Of a DNA stretch of 64,000 bases, positions 10,801 through 25,800 are shown one piece after another (positions within the stretch are counted from its first letter, which is position 1; every line of letters starts with the position of its first letter). This DNA is from Apteryx mantelli (lineage: Eukaryota > Chordata > Aves > Apterygiformes > Apterygidae): positions 62,833,268-62,897,267 of the forward strand of contig NC_089981.1 of NCBI RefSeq assembly GCF_036417845.1, written 5' to 3'. A program made the translations under genes and the position numbers. The notes beneath the pieces are model-generated. The model did not search any database. It had not been told where the DNA came from and worked only from the letters and a program-made list of their open reading frames with translations.

Positions 10801-13800
10801 AACCTTCTGCAAGACCACAGCTTTTTATTGCTTTTTAGCTTACATATTTGGGGTAGTATACACACCTATCACTTTTTCTTGGCTTGACCATTCCTTTTCT
10901 GCTTCCTTTTTATTTTGTAATATGCAAGAAAAGCAATGTTACAGATCAGGATATGCTTTTTACTTGATATGTTAAATTTAGTATGACATGCAAAAAATCA
11001 TAGGTATTAAGAAAATTAATATTTTCAGATCTTTAGGTGCACAATACATTCAATAGAAGAAAAATCCTACTGTACTGAAGATTCTTACAGTAAAAGGGCA
11101 AATGAACACTTGCAGTGCCAGCAAAAGTTTTTTTTTTCAGGAAGCGATGGACTGTTTCTGACATATTCAGTTGATATCTTTAATAAGTTCTTGCATTTAC
11201 TTGTGAAATGTTTTTCCCAGAAATATTTAAAATTTTTGTAGCAGTTTTGTAAGAACTGTATTCTGAAATGAAATCTAGTTTAAATGTAATACTTCTGTTT
11301 GTTACTGTTATCTTGAAAACTTGATTCCACAAACCAGTATATGGCACAAAGAGTAAAGTATGTGTGTGCTGAATTACCTACTCGTATACTAACCATGCTC
11401 AGAAAGCATACTGTCCTTAAAACTATCATCTGTTTTGGGAGTTGTTGTTGGGTTTTGTTTCTGCCTTTCTTTTTTTTTTTGTATAGTTATACTGGAGCCA
11501 AAAGGGGACATGCAGAGCTCTGTCCTTTGACCAGAGATAATAGTACTTCATGGAGCTGAGAATGACTCTAAATTTTGTAGTAGCTTTTCTGCTAGTGGAG
11601 CAATTATTATTTTTCTCCTGTGGAGAAAATGAATAACAGAAAATTGCAGTCAGCTTTTTAACTATAAGCAATTCCATGGAGAAGTTATTTATAGCAACGA
11701 GTTAAGCACGTGTGTAAATGTTTGCAAAATATGAGCCTAAGATCATTTATCTATGAATATACTTGCTGCTTTCAAACTGATTGTTTAGTGAAGACTGCAG
11801 TCTTTAATCCATGAATATATATTGTTTTGATGGTGTTTCGTTCTGTAAGGTAGTGTGAATAATTCTTTTTGCATTCTTGTTTAACATATTTTCTACTCTT
11901 GCTTGTAAAGCAGGCACCAGTTGAACATCAGGAAGAGAAAACTGAATCTCAAGCTAGCAAAGGAGTGCTGCCAAGTTTTCACCAACCAAGCCTGGTAACA
12001 TTCTGCATTATCTAGGAATGTTAAAATATAATAAGTTAATTGTGCTTCTATTTGCTTGCAGTGTTGTTAAGATAGGTAGTTCATATTTTAAACTGATAAA
12101 ACTGTGAAGGAAATGAAATTGTGCTTCAAAACATTTTAGTACTTCATTAATCATAAGTATACCTTTCTTTTTCTTTCTTTCTTTCTTTCCTCTGTTTTTC
12201 TTTTTGTCATTCCTTTTCTTCTGAGGTTTGATTCTCCAACTACTGGCTATGCAGAATTTCACTTAAAGAAAGTAGTATGAGGATTAGGGCCTTGGAATCA
12301 AGAGAAGTTCATCTATATTCGTACATACTAGTGCTGGTCATGCTATGCCTTGCATTCAATCTATTTTTGAGGTTTAAACATTTAAACTTAGGTATGTTTG
12401 GGAGTTGCTCGGTGTTTAGAGGTGCTAATAATTTATTCACTTTAAAGGATCATATATCTCTTGATATACATTTCTGATGTGTGTTTCTTCTTATGTTTGG
12501 AAGTGTACTTTGTAGAAGAAACAGACCAGATTTTTTATAAGAAATCTCTATAAATATTTAGTGTTAATAATTTTAGTTTTTTTTGGCTATTACTGTATTT
12601 GTTTTTGTAAATCCATTTGACTGTTGAGGAAATGTTTGGCTTAAGATAAAATTGTTGCAGTGTTCTAGCCGCTTCATAAAATGCATGCGGACAGTGAACG
12701 AATAATTTCATATCAGTAAATATCATACTGAATAATTTGTCAGGTAGCACAAAAGTTTTTTTTTTTTTTTGACAAAATATTGTGCTTTAACCTCTTCAGT
12801 GGACTTTTTCATTCCATAAAAAGACACCAGTAATTCAAAAAGAATCTCAAGCAGCAGAAAATGAATCTCAACCTAAAGAACTGTCAACAGATATTAAGCA
12901 AGTGAAACAGGTAAGCAGGTTCAGTGCCATTGTGAGATAGCAGTAGTTTTCCCATGCTTAAAGGTTTTGATGCTTTAGAGTATACAGAGATCTGCAAGCT
13001 TTTTTCTTGCCACCTGCCCTTTAAAGGAAGACTCTCCTATAAAACAGGTCTCCATACTGGTCCTGCAGCTTAAGCTTAGAGGAAAAAACGAATTAAGGTT
13101 CATTCGGTCAGATGTTGGGTTAGGCTTCTAATTATGAGATTGGAAATAAGATTACAAGTAAAACAACATAAACAGACTCCCATCTACATTTAACAACTGG
13201 ATGCCTTCCTGCAAAATAGCACAATACTCAATATCCTTTTTTGGCTTTGCAGTATTTTACACATGACAAAAACTGTCATTAAGATATTGACTCTATTAAG
13301 CTTAGGGTTTTTTTTAACAGAGAGCATGTACAGGTTTATAGAGACAGTACACTGATGACAGATTTGTTACTAAGGCCAAGTAATGTCTTTTCCTGCATGT
13401 TGTCAGTTTCTAGGGTTCTGGTATCTCAAGGGTACTAACAGATACTAAAATAAAACCTTAATTTGGTTCCCTCTGCAACTTTAACATGAATGATTACTGT
13501 GCCTGTAAGGGTATCATATGCTCAGTGCAAAACAGAGTAATACTGTTTGCTACAGTATTATGTGAAGGACAACCAAAATTTAGATATATTTCTATTAGGC
13601 AGTTATATGTGCAGAAATACCAGATGGTCTTGGCCTAAGCATAAATAAATGAGATGAACACAAGGTTGGATAAGCTACATGGAAAGACAGATGTGGGTTT
13701 TGAAAAGAAGCAGATAAAAGGAACAAAATGAAAAAAAAGATTAAAAAAAAAAAAGATGTGGAAGTATTGATGGCAATATTGCTGGAGAGTAGGTTGTTTC

Positions 13801-16800
13801 AAGGGCCGGTCAATGTAAGGTCAAAATGAGACCAAGTCAAAACCCAAGGTGCATACAGCTTACTCTGAAGAGCTAAGGAACAGAAGAGATCTGAGAGTGA
13901 TTTGCGGGGGGGACAGCATCAACTCTCCATTCATCCCAGTGCTGCATTCTGTGATGGCACTAAAGTGAACATGCAGTGGAGTCCGAGGTGACCTGGTGAT
14001 AATGGCCTAAGCAGTTCCCGTTGGCTGGCATTCTTCTACAGCCAAGGATTTGAATTGCCTAGCAGCTCCTGTGTTAACCCACAGCTGCTGCCATTACATG
14101 TGGTGTTAGTTTCAGCAGGGGAGCTACAAGGCAGTCTCCCTTGTTTTTGCACCTCAGGACCAGGGAGGAGGTGCCCAGATTGGGAGGTGGAGGGATGGTG
14201 GTACTCCTGCCTTCAGCCTGTCATCCCCAAAGATGTTGCATGAGGCAGTACCTGCCTTGGATATTTCTACTAGGTGGATTCCCTAGCTTTCTTCCGTTGA
14301 GTTGGGTGAGAATGAAATTATATGACTTTAAAAAAAATCTACTAAATTAAAAAAAGGAATACTGAGTATATAGTATTTTTCTATCTATACATCAGAAAAT
14401 AAATGTTTTTAATCCTTTAGTAACTTTCCATTGAGTAGTTGAAATCTTATGTGCCATCTGTATTTGACTATAATGCTCTATGTAATTAATATTAATAATG
14501 ATCTTTTCTGTAGGTAGTTTTAAGAGTATATTCTGTGATGGTACCTTTACATCTATTGATCTGTTGGTCACTAAAATGAATATGCTAAATGATTTGTAAA
14601 CAATATACAGTACAGTTTCACTGATGGTATTCTCTATAGCACTCTAAAACAGTCAGATTATTTATTATTTCTAAATTATGCACTTTTTGCCAGTGGAACA
14701 CTTTCACAGTTAATTCAACAGGCCTAGGGTACTCTGATCATGTTTTTTAGCCAGTATTATTTTGGGCAGCATGCTGCTTCTGTAATACAGTAGCAGTAGT
14801 GATATTGTAACAACACCCATCAGTGTGTGTTCATTGATCTAAAAGCAGAAAGTGGTTTGCAAGATTGGCACCTGAAAAGGTAAAATAACTTTGGTTCTAC
14901 TTAACAGAAGTACTAAGCAATTTAAATATTTAACTTAATTTGAAAGTGTATGCCTTCTCTATTACATGCAGAAATAATAATGGAGACAATATTACAGTAA
15001 GAAAAATTAAATCAGCTGTGTTTCAGAACCCATATGTATTAATTAAATGCTCTATCCCATCATTAGCAGAACAATTTATGTAAGGAGTAAGAGCAATTTA
15101 ATGTATTTTAGTATTTGTATAGAAAACTATTCAATAGCAGGTTTTTACGACGTTATCTTATTTTTTTGCAATAATTTTGCTTTGCTTAGTGGGCTGCAGG
15201 GCCCATACAATTTCAAGATAAATTGATTGTGCAGATGAACTTGGGAATTTGATTATACACAAAGCAATTGGACTGAAAAAATATAGACTTTTTCTTTAGT
15301 TGTTGTAATTTTACATGTTACTTGTCTGTTTCACAGAAAATATGAGATAACAGAACTTTGGCTCTTGACTTTAAAATAGCAGCTACAGTAGTCTTTGTTC
15401 TGCAGCTTTTCATTAGTCACATTGATGTCTAATACATCAAGACAAATGCTGAGGATCTTCTGTTACTTCTAATACATGGCATATTTCAAAGTACTTGAGT
15501 ATCTGGGCATTTCAAAAGCTGTTGATGGGAATGCGTACACTAAGTTTTTTGTTTGTTTGTTTTGTTTTTTTTAATTGGACAAGAGATCATGACAGAAACA
15601 TTTACCTGACATTCAAAAGCACCAAGCCGTAGTCCTACTCTTGGCTCATTATCACGATTCATTTATAAGCAGGTGTGTTTTTTAGGAAGTATTTTCAAAC
15701 TTTCTACATTCCTTATTTTGTTAGACTATTCTTTACGTAAGATTTTGATCAACTTCCAGTTTCTCTAGTCAATGTCAAATACCTGACTTCTGTCATCTGA
15801 ATTTCTTCATGTAAGTGCTAATATAATCAGTGTGGTGCTTTCAGACAATTAAAGAAGTGAAATAATAGATTAAAACACTCTAATTTTAAGTAAGCCTTTT
15901 CAGAAGGTAATTATTTATTTAGATGTCTTCTATATCTCTTGGTTATCTTTTACTTGGTGTTTTATATTCTTGTTTATGAATGCTAAACTTTACCATAATT
16001 TTTTCATGCGGTTATTTATTTGAAGAACTAAAAAATAGCTGAAGTTATCAGTAAGCGTAGACAGTATGCCCAGTTTTTTTCTGGGCTAAATAAAGTATGT
16101 GAGTGGACAGAGAGTAAAATCTTGTGCTTTTGTGATTAATTTAACCAGATATGTGACTGAAAAATCCTAATTAGAAAGGCATTTGGCCTCTACAGTTGAT
16201 TTCTTTGGGTTCATATATACTTCCGTAAGCCTAGCTGACTGAGTTGTAATCAGGGTCTATCAGGAAGGGCTGGGCAAAAAAAGAGGACTTAGTTTTAATT
16301 TTGAGAGAGAAAAGTTTTTCAAGATGAAACACTTTAAAACTCATTTTTCTGTTTCTGTTATTCATTGTTATGCCATGACTATACTGGTTTATTTTCTTGA
16401 ACCTACTTTGCTGTGTTATGTATGCAAGTTTTTAACTGCGGTTCAGAAGAATCTTTTTTGGTGACACTGCTACTCTGTTTTAGGAAGATGTTTCACAGAT
16501 TACAGGAAGCAATATGGAAAAAAAATCGCAAGAATATAGATTCTGAGGCTGGGTTTTATGACACAGACACTCTGGCAGCAATACTAACTTAAGAAGTTCC
16601 TTTTTCCTGCCATTTGCTCTTGCCCCTGGACTACAGTGAGCTGCCTCCTGACAAAATTTCTATGCGGAGGCACTCTATGAAGTGAATTGGAGATCTGGGT
16701 TGGTCTCTCCCTCCCTGTCCTCCCCACCCCCCAAGTCCTTTTTTGGCTAGGTTTTTCAACATGGATCAATTATCTGACCTGGTTTGTAGTGCAAAAAACA

Positions 16801-19800
16801 TATTTTGGCACAACTGAGCAGGTGATGCTCTAATAAACAGGAATGAGCAGCTGTAGGTGGAAACAATAGGAATTCCTTACATCTCTATTGCTGCTGAACT
16901 TTCTATATTGAATAAACGTAGCTTTGAAGAAACTTTTTCTGAAAGCTCCATCCTTTAGACCATATGTATCTTGAGAAGTTTTAACTTTTAGAAAAGCTTT
17001 ATATTTCTGTTTTGAATTTGCATAAAAGTACAATAAAATTTTATATACATTCATGCACTTTTCAGTTTAATAGTTTTGAATACTAACATTATAATTTTGA
17101 TGCTCTTTTGATTATTTTCTGTTTAACATATTTTAGAATGCTTATCTTAGCAATGTTAATACCGTGGCTACCAAACTGCTTTAACTGTTTTCTTTCCCCT
17201 TCTTTCTTTTTTTCCTTAGAAAGAACAATATCTTGAAATTCCATATTGGTTTTCAGAAATGATACATCAGCTTTCCCAAGATTCACAAATTCAAGCATCT
17301 GAAGCTCGATTGTCTTTTTCAAGTGTTCCTTTCTTTTCTGAAACAAGTGTTTCACTCCTTGCAACTTTGGAGGATGTAGAAAGTAAACAGGAACCTCAGA
17401 AAACTGAAACAACATCTTTACAGGTGATATTTCTAGTCTGTTTAAATTTTGTATGAAGCTTCTGTTTTATACTGTTCAGAAATTAAATTTAGGGAGGGCA
17501 CATTGGAAATTTTGCTTTATCACACTTTACTGTGTATCTTATATCCTGAATTGCTGCAGGCAATGATCTGCATTGGGGCAGTGGTTCTAAACTACTCTAG
17601 TTTAGCTGAATTGGGTTCTCTGATGGTCAGATTTGCTTGTTTGCCATCGCTCTTTATACTACTCCAGAATGGATGTGAAAATATCCATATAAGCTATCTA
17701 ACACTGTTTTTTATCGTCTGTTCATGCGCTTTTTAGGCTCCATCCTCAGATGTGCTCCAGGTGGAAGGAAAAGCAATAGTGAAAGTTAAATCTCGTGAAG
17801 TTCGGAGACAGCTACAAGAGGAACACCGTTTACAACAATCTTTGCCTTTGCTGCCCACTCAGACTTCAAATGTCAAGTAATTTTTTTAAATCTTATTTCA
17901 TTATTATGAAAATAATATTAAACATAAAGTTATAAATGTTATAAATTCAGCATGATGGACTTGTTTGCAGTAGATATAAGGCCACCCTCAAAACTCTGGA
18001 TCTGAACACTTACAATTTTAAGCATGTTTTGGTCTGAACTATCAAGTTTATGTTGGTATCTCTAGTTTTAACTTGATGTTTATCTCTTTGAAATAGTTCT
18101 GATTTACAGTTTTTAAAATCTGGAGTGCCTGTTCAATCCTGCTGTATGCTGATGAAACTTTTTGACTGCAGCAGAAACTGAAGTTGCTTATTGGGGGTTT
18201 GAATTTGTCTATACAATTCCAAGCGTAATCTAATCAAAATAATTAAAAACAAACAATGGAAAATACCACAAATTTAATATAAGCAATGCCAGCTGTAAGC
18301 CATCATCTTTAAATAGAGAAGATGTATTAAAAATTCATTAACTTGAATTTGTATTACAGTCAGTGCTTGTCTGAAATTCAGGAGATTTTACTTGGAGAGC
18401 TGCAGTTTAAGGACAACTGCTTATTCCCTTGCTCTTTTCATAGGTGGCATCTGTCATTCTGTAATAGGAGTGCAGATCAGAAAAGTAGTACAGATTGTGC
18501 TCTGATTTAACTGACCCTGTCCATCCCATGTCAAGTGAGACTCTTCAGTTTTATGGTCTTCTGTGCTAATAAGATCTTTATGGCTAGCTTTGTTTAGATG
18601 TACCATAAGTTGCTTCTTCACTTCTCTCTTTATTGAGGTTAAAAAAAAAAAGAAGCTTTAATTATTAGCTTTTGTTGTTCTTAGGGTCCTGAAAGGTCTA
18701 TTGGATACAGAAGAGAGCCTTTTTATGGCAGGCCTAAAGTTTGTAAATGGATAATACTTTCAACTAAGTAGCTGAGAATAGTCATGGGAAAAGAATGCTT
18801 AAGTTTATGAAACAGTCAAATTGGCATTTAAGTGACCCTTTGCATGCCATTGCTTATCTGCATTGCTTAAAGATCATTTGGTTAGCCAGATTATATATTA
18901 AAACAAATACTGACAACAGACAATGAGTATTTTACCTTCAATAAATAGTTACTGTCAGATTATCAACAGTGCAGAAACTGCATGATTTTCTAAAAAACCT
19001 GTATTTAGTGCATTAAGTGAAGGTAATGTAGGCCACACACATAGTATTGTTTTTTCATGTCCCCCTTTTCAAAGAATGATAAATAGTCTGTTTTAGGAGA
19101 GTGTGTGCTGTAAAAACATTCACCTTTACCTGCAGCATGCCCTAAATATTTTGATTTACATTGATAAAACATTCAATTTCTTCATTCAATGAAACGATAA
19201 ACTCCTATACAAGAGCAGTAAGAAAATAATGCAATTAAAGTTACATTTAAACTGTTTTGTAATTTATTTTAAATGAATAAAAATGTGGAGAAAAAGTGCT
19301 TGGATAGGTTTTAAATCATCTTGTCTGCCTTTGTTTATAGAAATCACTCCAACTGATATAAGTTCAGATTTAGGAAGCTGTTTGCCATCTACTTTTGTTT
19401 TTTTAATTACATTGTAATTGCGTTGCAGAGAGAGTGCAGTATCATGAAATAAAACACCATATACATTTACGAAGATTGCATATTCTTTCTCCGTTTAAAA
19501 AAGCTGTATAAAATATTCTTTCTAATTTTAAATTAAATGTGATCTACTTATTAAAACAGTGATCTCTGATTTCCCATGTAAAACAAGTTGTTTATTTCCA
19601 TTTATGCTGCAAAATGTATGAAATCAGTTCCTAAAAATTCTCCATTGCATTATATGCGATGGCAGAAAGTATGCCTTAATTCCTAATCAATCTTGTGCGC
19701 TGTGCCAATGGGTTGCTTTTCAAACTGGACATTTCATTTTTAGAACTTTTACATTTTATTTCCTAAGCTCGATCTTGTTCTCCTTATTCAGGCAAAACTG

Positions 19801-22800
19801 TCACTAATTTCAGCAGACTTTGGACTGTAAGGTCTGGTCAAATTGCTTCTTGTTGAAGCTCGAAGTAACTAGGCTCTTTTCTGTATATTAAGTTGTAAGG
19901 CTTAAGAAAAATTTTTTTAAACAGTTTCAATTAAAATAATACGGACTCTTTAATTGACACATTTATTCATATTGGGTTGTCATGTGCCTATAAATTTAGG
20001 GACTTAAGATATATTAATATAACTGAGATATATTAAGATATATTAATATAACTAACTAACCTATAAAACGATGAGAATCTATATAGAATTTTAACTCTAA
20101 CTCCAGCATTTCAAAAGCATATATTTAGAGAAATCTAAACCTTGTAATTAGAATAATGTGAGGTAGTTCGCTTGCCTTCTCAACAAGAAATCTGTTTTTC
20201 ATAATATTCCCAAAAAAGGAAAAGAGAATTTCAAATTTTCTGGAAAAAAAAGTATCTTAAAAAAACCTCATCTCTATTTTATAGGATAATTTCTTAAGCA
20301 TGAGTGGAATGTCTGTTACATTACACTGTTTTTCTTGTTTTTTTTTCCTTGCATGTCAAATTTTTGCTGTTGTTAGTTTTCCATACAAGTAAGCAAATAT
20401 AAAATGTTATTTTTGTAATGTGAATATGTATCACATAATAAATTCATTTTGTATTTTCCCTTATTTCGTTGTAGTTCTTGCTGATTTCCCCTTTATAACA
20501 TCTTTTTATGATACAAGACTTAGTTCTCAGTAAAACAAACAAGTTGTTGAAAGTGTCATTGTTTCTGGAGAACCTTAGAAAACTAGTTAAACCTGAAAAC
20601 TATTCAGTGTAATTTCAAAGTGGAATTTTAACCATTTTCATTTGGGATTTTCTCTTAAAATATGGAGGCACTTATGAACGTTAATTAAAAGTAGGATATA
20701 TTTGGGGAGCCATTACTGAATTTTTGCATCTCAGACACTTTCTATATACTACTCTTCACATTGTAACTGTCTGCACATTAGACATTTATTAACTTTGTAG
20801 AGTTCATACAGTAGCTGGAGACTGTTTTTAGAACTTGATCCATGGCCTGTTGAAGTCAATAGACTTTCATCACCTTCAGTGCAAATTAGATAGGAGGGTT
20901 AAATGGTAGAATTTTTTAGTTATTAACTTTTCAAAGATAGCCAAAGTCACTGTGTTTCCTCTAAAATCAACAGTTTAATTGAAAAGTTAAGAAAAAGTTC
21001 AAGTGATAGCATGTCATAAACCTAATTCAGAATTTTAAGAGTATTTACAAGGTACTCGGTCATGGGAGAGAATTTGCAGATGAATGTACATGTAACATTT
21101 TAACATAACATTTATTCACATACCCAGTTTAAGCCATAAACCTATATTATGTGTTTTGGTTAAATGTTCAGTGCAGCAAGTGAATGCTCTTAAGTTAGGA
21201 AAGCAAAATTTTGACTTCTGCAGTTACTTTTTACTTTAAAATTATTACCAAATTTTTAGGTTTTGGTCCTTCTTTCGTTTAAAAAAAATCTATCTATAAT
21301 AGAAATTATAAAACAATTTATAAAACAATTTATGCCAAGTATTTATATTAGCAATTTATGTCCTTTGGTCTGATATCTGTCATGATGTAGTATGAGATAA
21401 ATTGCATACTTTATAATATAGAGTATGGATGTTAAGATTGATTCTTTTTCTCCTTTCTAGAGGTCAACATTATCCAGACATTCATCATCTATGTACTGCT
21501 TTTCCTAGTTTTATGTTGCCTCCTGATTTACGACTGGCTTCTAGAATCTATCATACTTTAGACAGAAGAGGTCACAATGTCTTATTTACAGCAGAGGATC
21601 TGGACAATAAGGAGGAAGAACCGACCTGTTCAAAATATATTTGTTTGAAAGAGCAAGCTGAAAGGAAAAGGTATGAACTTACTTCTTTTCAGCTTTTTGA
21701 TTTTGTAAGTTAAAGAATTAGTTGTTGAGAAATAACTTTTCTGGTGATTCAGTATTTAGTAGTTTAATAGAAGTGGCAAAGAAAACTACTGAAAAAATTT
21801 TGCCTTATTTTGGCAGATATGTTTTAAAATAATTAGTACTAGCCTTAAGGCTAAAAAGCTTGTATTTTATTCAGAATGTAAAATCTGCTGTTTATTTTTA
21901 AAATAAATTGCATTTTGTAGATATATTTTAAAAGATATGTCATGGTTTAGGTTATAAATCTATGAATGTTTATACTTCATTCCACTCATGTGAGAAGTCC
22001 CATTGAAATCACAAATGCTGAACAAATACAGTAGGTTTTCTGTGAATGTCAAATTCTGCAAGAGTAAAAGGTTTAAAGTCCAGACCCACTAGCCCTTTAT
22101 CACATAGACAATTTGCATCAATCCTGATTCTACAAGCACTTAGGAACAAGTATAATTTTAAGGAATTGAGTGTAGTTCTGTTGAGTTCAACACATGCACA
22201 GAGTTAAGCACATACAGAATTGGGGCCTCAGATAGATTCCCTGTAGTCAACTATATTCTTTGCATATAGAAAGGGTGCCCATGGGACAACTGTAGGCTCC
22301 TGTGTTTTTAATGTATGAGGAGTTGGATTAGAACAAAATGAGTGTTAGTTAAATTATTTTTGAGGGGAAAAAAAATCACATTAAAATTGTTAATGCAGCA
22401 TATCAAACAAGATGATCTGTCAGCAAATTTGTTTTATAAGAAGTAGTGAGGATATGTTAATGGGTTTTGGAATCTGCCTACTCGCTTATATTACCAATTT
22501 TTATGTTTGACATTACCAATTTTTATATTTGACTGTTACAAATTTCTAAATCTTTGCCTTTTTGGTTTTTTTTGGACATATTTTACACTAAAATAGTGTG
22601 AAATAAAGTTAGGCAATGAATATGAAGAATAATTCATTTTTCATTGCTTATTATTTGAGTCCATTTTTTGCCCTTTTTGTTTTTTCCTTAGTATTTTGTA
22701 TAGTAAGGTCAAGAATTTTAGAATTGGAGCCCTAATATTTTCAAGTTTTTCCTGATGTTTTTTCAGGCTGGCAGTTTGCTGCTTATAGTTTCTGTATATC

Positions 22801-25800
22801 ACCAGCCCCAGAAATATAAAATAATTGCTTATAAAATTTGTAGGTGACCCGAAGAATGGTAGAGTGATAAATAAGGATAAAGATAGTCTCTTTTACAGGG
22901 CAATTTGAATAGCTTGTTAAATTGGGCTCACTTGAAAAACATGCATTTTAGTGCAGCCAAATGCAAGGTCATAAGGGTAAAAATAGGGAGTAGGGGTCAT
23001 GCTTTGTAGGAGGGGAGATTGTATTCTGAAAGGAGCTTCCTGGTCTTGATAGATAACTGACTGAAGATGGCTGTGCAATACTTTCTGAGCTGTTTAGCTT
23101 AAAATAAAGAAGGTAAAATATTAGCTATAACACAGAAAAAATTTTGGAAGTAGAAGTATTATATAGGGCTCTTCTGTTCCGGGCAAGTGCTCTAACAAGT
23201 GAGATACAGAGTCATGCCACCACTTGTTCTCTCTCTTGGCTGCATGACTTTTGCATTCTTTTCTGCTCAACAGCACAACTTCCTGTACCCAGAATGGTCA
23301 AATAATCTAATGGTGAGTGGGGTTTGAATCCTCCAAGAGGCAACAGATTCTCTTTTCCTGTCTCTGTGCTTTTAAATAGTTGATTATCATAAATAGGTGG
23401 AAATTGCCACTCTTTGCTTTTTTCTCTGGCTGTCTTACAAAAGAAAAAAAGATCACTTTGCCCTTCCTGAAAGAACAGATGCATCTACCCTCATGTTCTG
23501 GATTTGAAATGGAAGGAAGTTTCTGCTAGCAGCCCCTGAAAAATCTAAGCTCCAGAAAGGAGCAGCAGATTTCCTGCAGGTTAAATCTGTGATTCTTCCT
23601 CCATAAGCAGGTTTGTAGGAATGTTGTGCGCTTAGTGAGGAGTCTAGATGCTTAATGTGTTCCAAATACCATTGTGGGGGAGCAAACAGAAGTGTTGACT
23701 CCTGTATGTGATCTCTCTTTTGCTTGAATACCTACTCTTTATTAAGACATTGAAAAAGATCCTTATCTTGTTTTTATACAAGAGATTTAAGAGATGGCTT
23801 GAATTTGTTACCTGCATAGTATGGTTTCTGATTGAAGAGGATTTGCTAGACAAAAGCGTTGCAAACCCAGTAGTTGAAATTTCATTTTAGGCAAATTGAG
23901 AGTAGATGGAAGATTTGGATATATAATAACGAAACGAGCAACTTCTGGAATAGCTTACTCATGGATGAATTATTGCTTGCAGCCTTTAGATCAAGACTAG
24001 ATGTATTTCTGTGGTATATGCTGAGTTTCAACCAGGGATATTGAGCTTGATGCAGAAACACTGGTGAAATTGTATTTTCTGTATTATTTTGCAGGTCATG
24101 TTGGATGATCATAATGCTTTTCTTTGACCTTAAAATCTGTGAATCCATAAAATTGCTGTATGAAAGTTGCTAGTCCTTGATTTCCTTTGATACAATCAAA
24201 ATTAGCCTACCCATCAAGCCTGGCATTATTTCAGGGTGCGGGGTTAGGCCCTGATCTTTCCTTTTGGTCAGTGTGAGCTTCTCCATCTGTCAGGAATTTG
24301 GGTACATATGAATATCACTCACTGGCCTATTTGAATATTTGGTTTTGGTTCAGCAACATTTTCTGTCTGTTGGACAGATACAGACAGAGTATAAGGATAT
24401 AATGAGAATAAGGACACTGATCAGCATTGTGGGCAGGGATTTTAGCATACCGGTGATCTAGTAATTAAATATTTTGCAGGTCACAGTAGAAGAGGTTTTA
24501 AGGAAATTTTCAGAGAGAATAATCTGTATTAAGTTTTTCTCAAGTGTGAGAGGCAGCGTGAGGAAACGCAAAAAGATGTTCAAAAAGTAAAAAAAAGAAT
24601 ACCTAGGAAGTCAGTGATGGAGTCAGTGACATCTCTTTACTGATCTAGAGAAGACAGGAGAGGGAAAGGTTGTGAAGGTTTTTAAAGCAGAGGAACAGCT
24701 TACATTTGAATTAGCTCCTATTTTTCTGTTATTTCAAAGAATAGAATGACATGTTCAAAGCAAGGAACTATGATCTTTGCAATAGCACTTTGAATGGATG
24801 TGAGCAGAGCAGTTGTACTAGCCTTAGTACTAGTCTAAGAAAGAGGTGCTGCAGCAGCTAAGATATGAAATTAGATACCAGACTTTTAGCTTGTAGAAAG
24901 ATTAGAAAAAGCCTTTAGTGTTGGAATGTGGTGAATGATACCCAGGTTCTGAGTTTGAGTGAATGATGGGATGCCATGGTGATGAAGAAAGAGCAGAGAA
25001 GACTCTATGAAGGTTGAAAAGGGAAAGACTCATAAGATCCTTATATTTCAGTCTTGCTGAGCTAGCACTGTCAGCTAGACATCCCAAGAGGAAGACAAGT
25101 TGACATTTTTGTTTGTGCAGAATGGATTAGTGAGTCGTGCTCCGATTCATAACCACGGAGAGGATACCTGTATATGGTCTTTGACTACAACATTACTAGA
25201 AATACACAGTAGAGGAAGAAGAGATATGAGTGGAGCATAGAATTCCTTGAAAGCTGAAGCAGTTAGATGGGAGTAGAACTAGGAGAGATGAATTGTAGAA
25301 GCTGTGGGAGAACGGGATTTCCGGAAGAAAATGGTTTGGTTTTCAAGAGGTAGCCAACAGGTTAAGGAAGAGGACAAGGAATCTGAGCTTTGTGTAATAG
25401 TCAGTAGAGATTTTGGGAAGAAAAGTTTCAATGGAAAGTTGCACTCTCCACAGATGAAGAGAGTTAAAAAAGATGGATATGCTAAAATTCCTTGCTGAAT
25501 TCGTTTAATCCTCGAAGTCTAGAAAACTAAATTCTTTGGAGCACTGCCATCTAGTGGCACTATCTACACTCATCGGCTTTTAATTTTTAAAAACGAGTTG
25601 TCTGTGAGAGCCTTGAAGGTCACAGGTATAATTTATCTGACACTAGTTTACACGTCTTTAAGAATGTAGCTGTCCACATTTCATTACTGATCAGTTCCCC
25701 ACATTTGGCTAATTTCACAACTGCAAATAATCTAAGTAGGGTTAAGCATGATATTTGTACAGTGGATAGTAAAATTCAAATGACTTTGCTATTTAAATAG

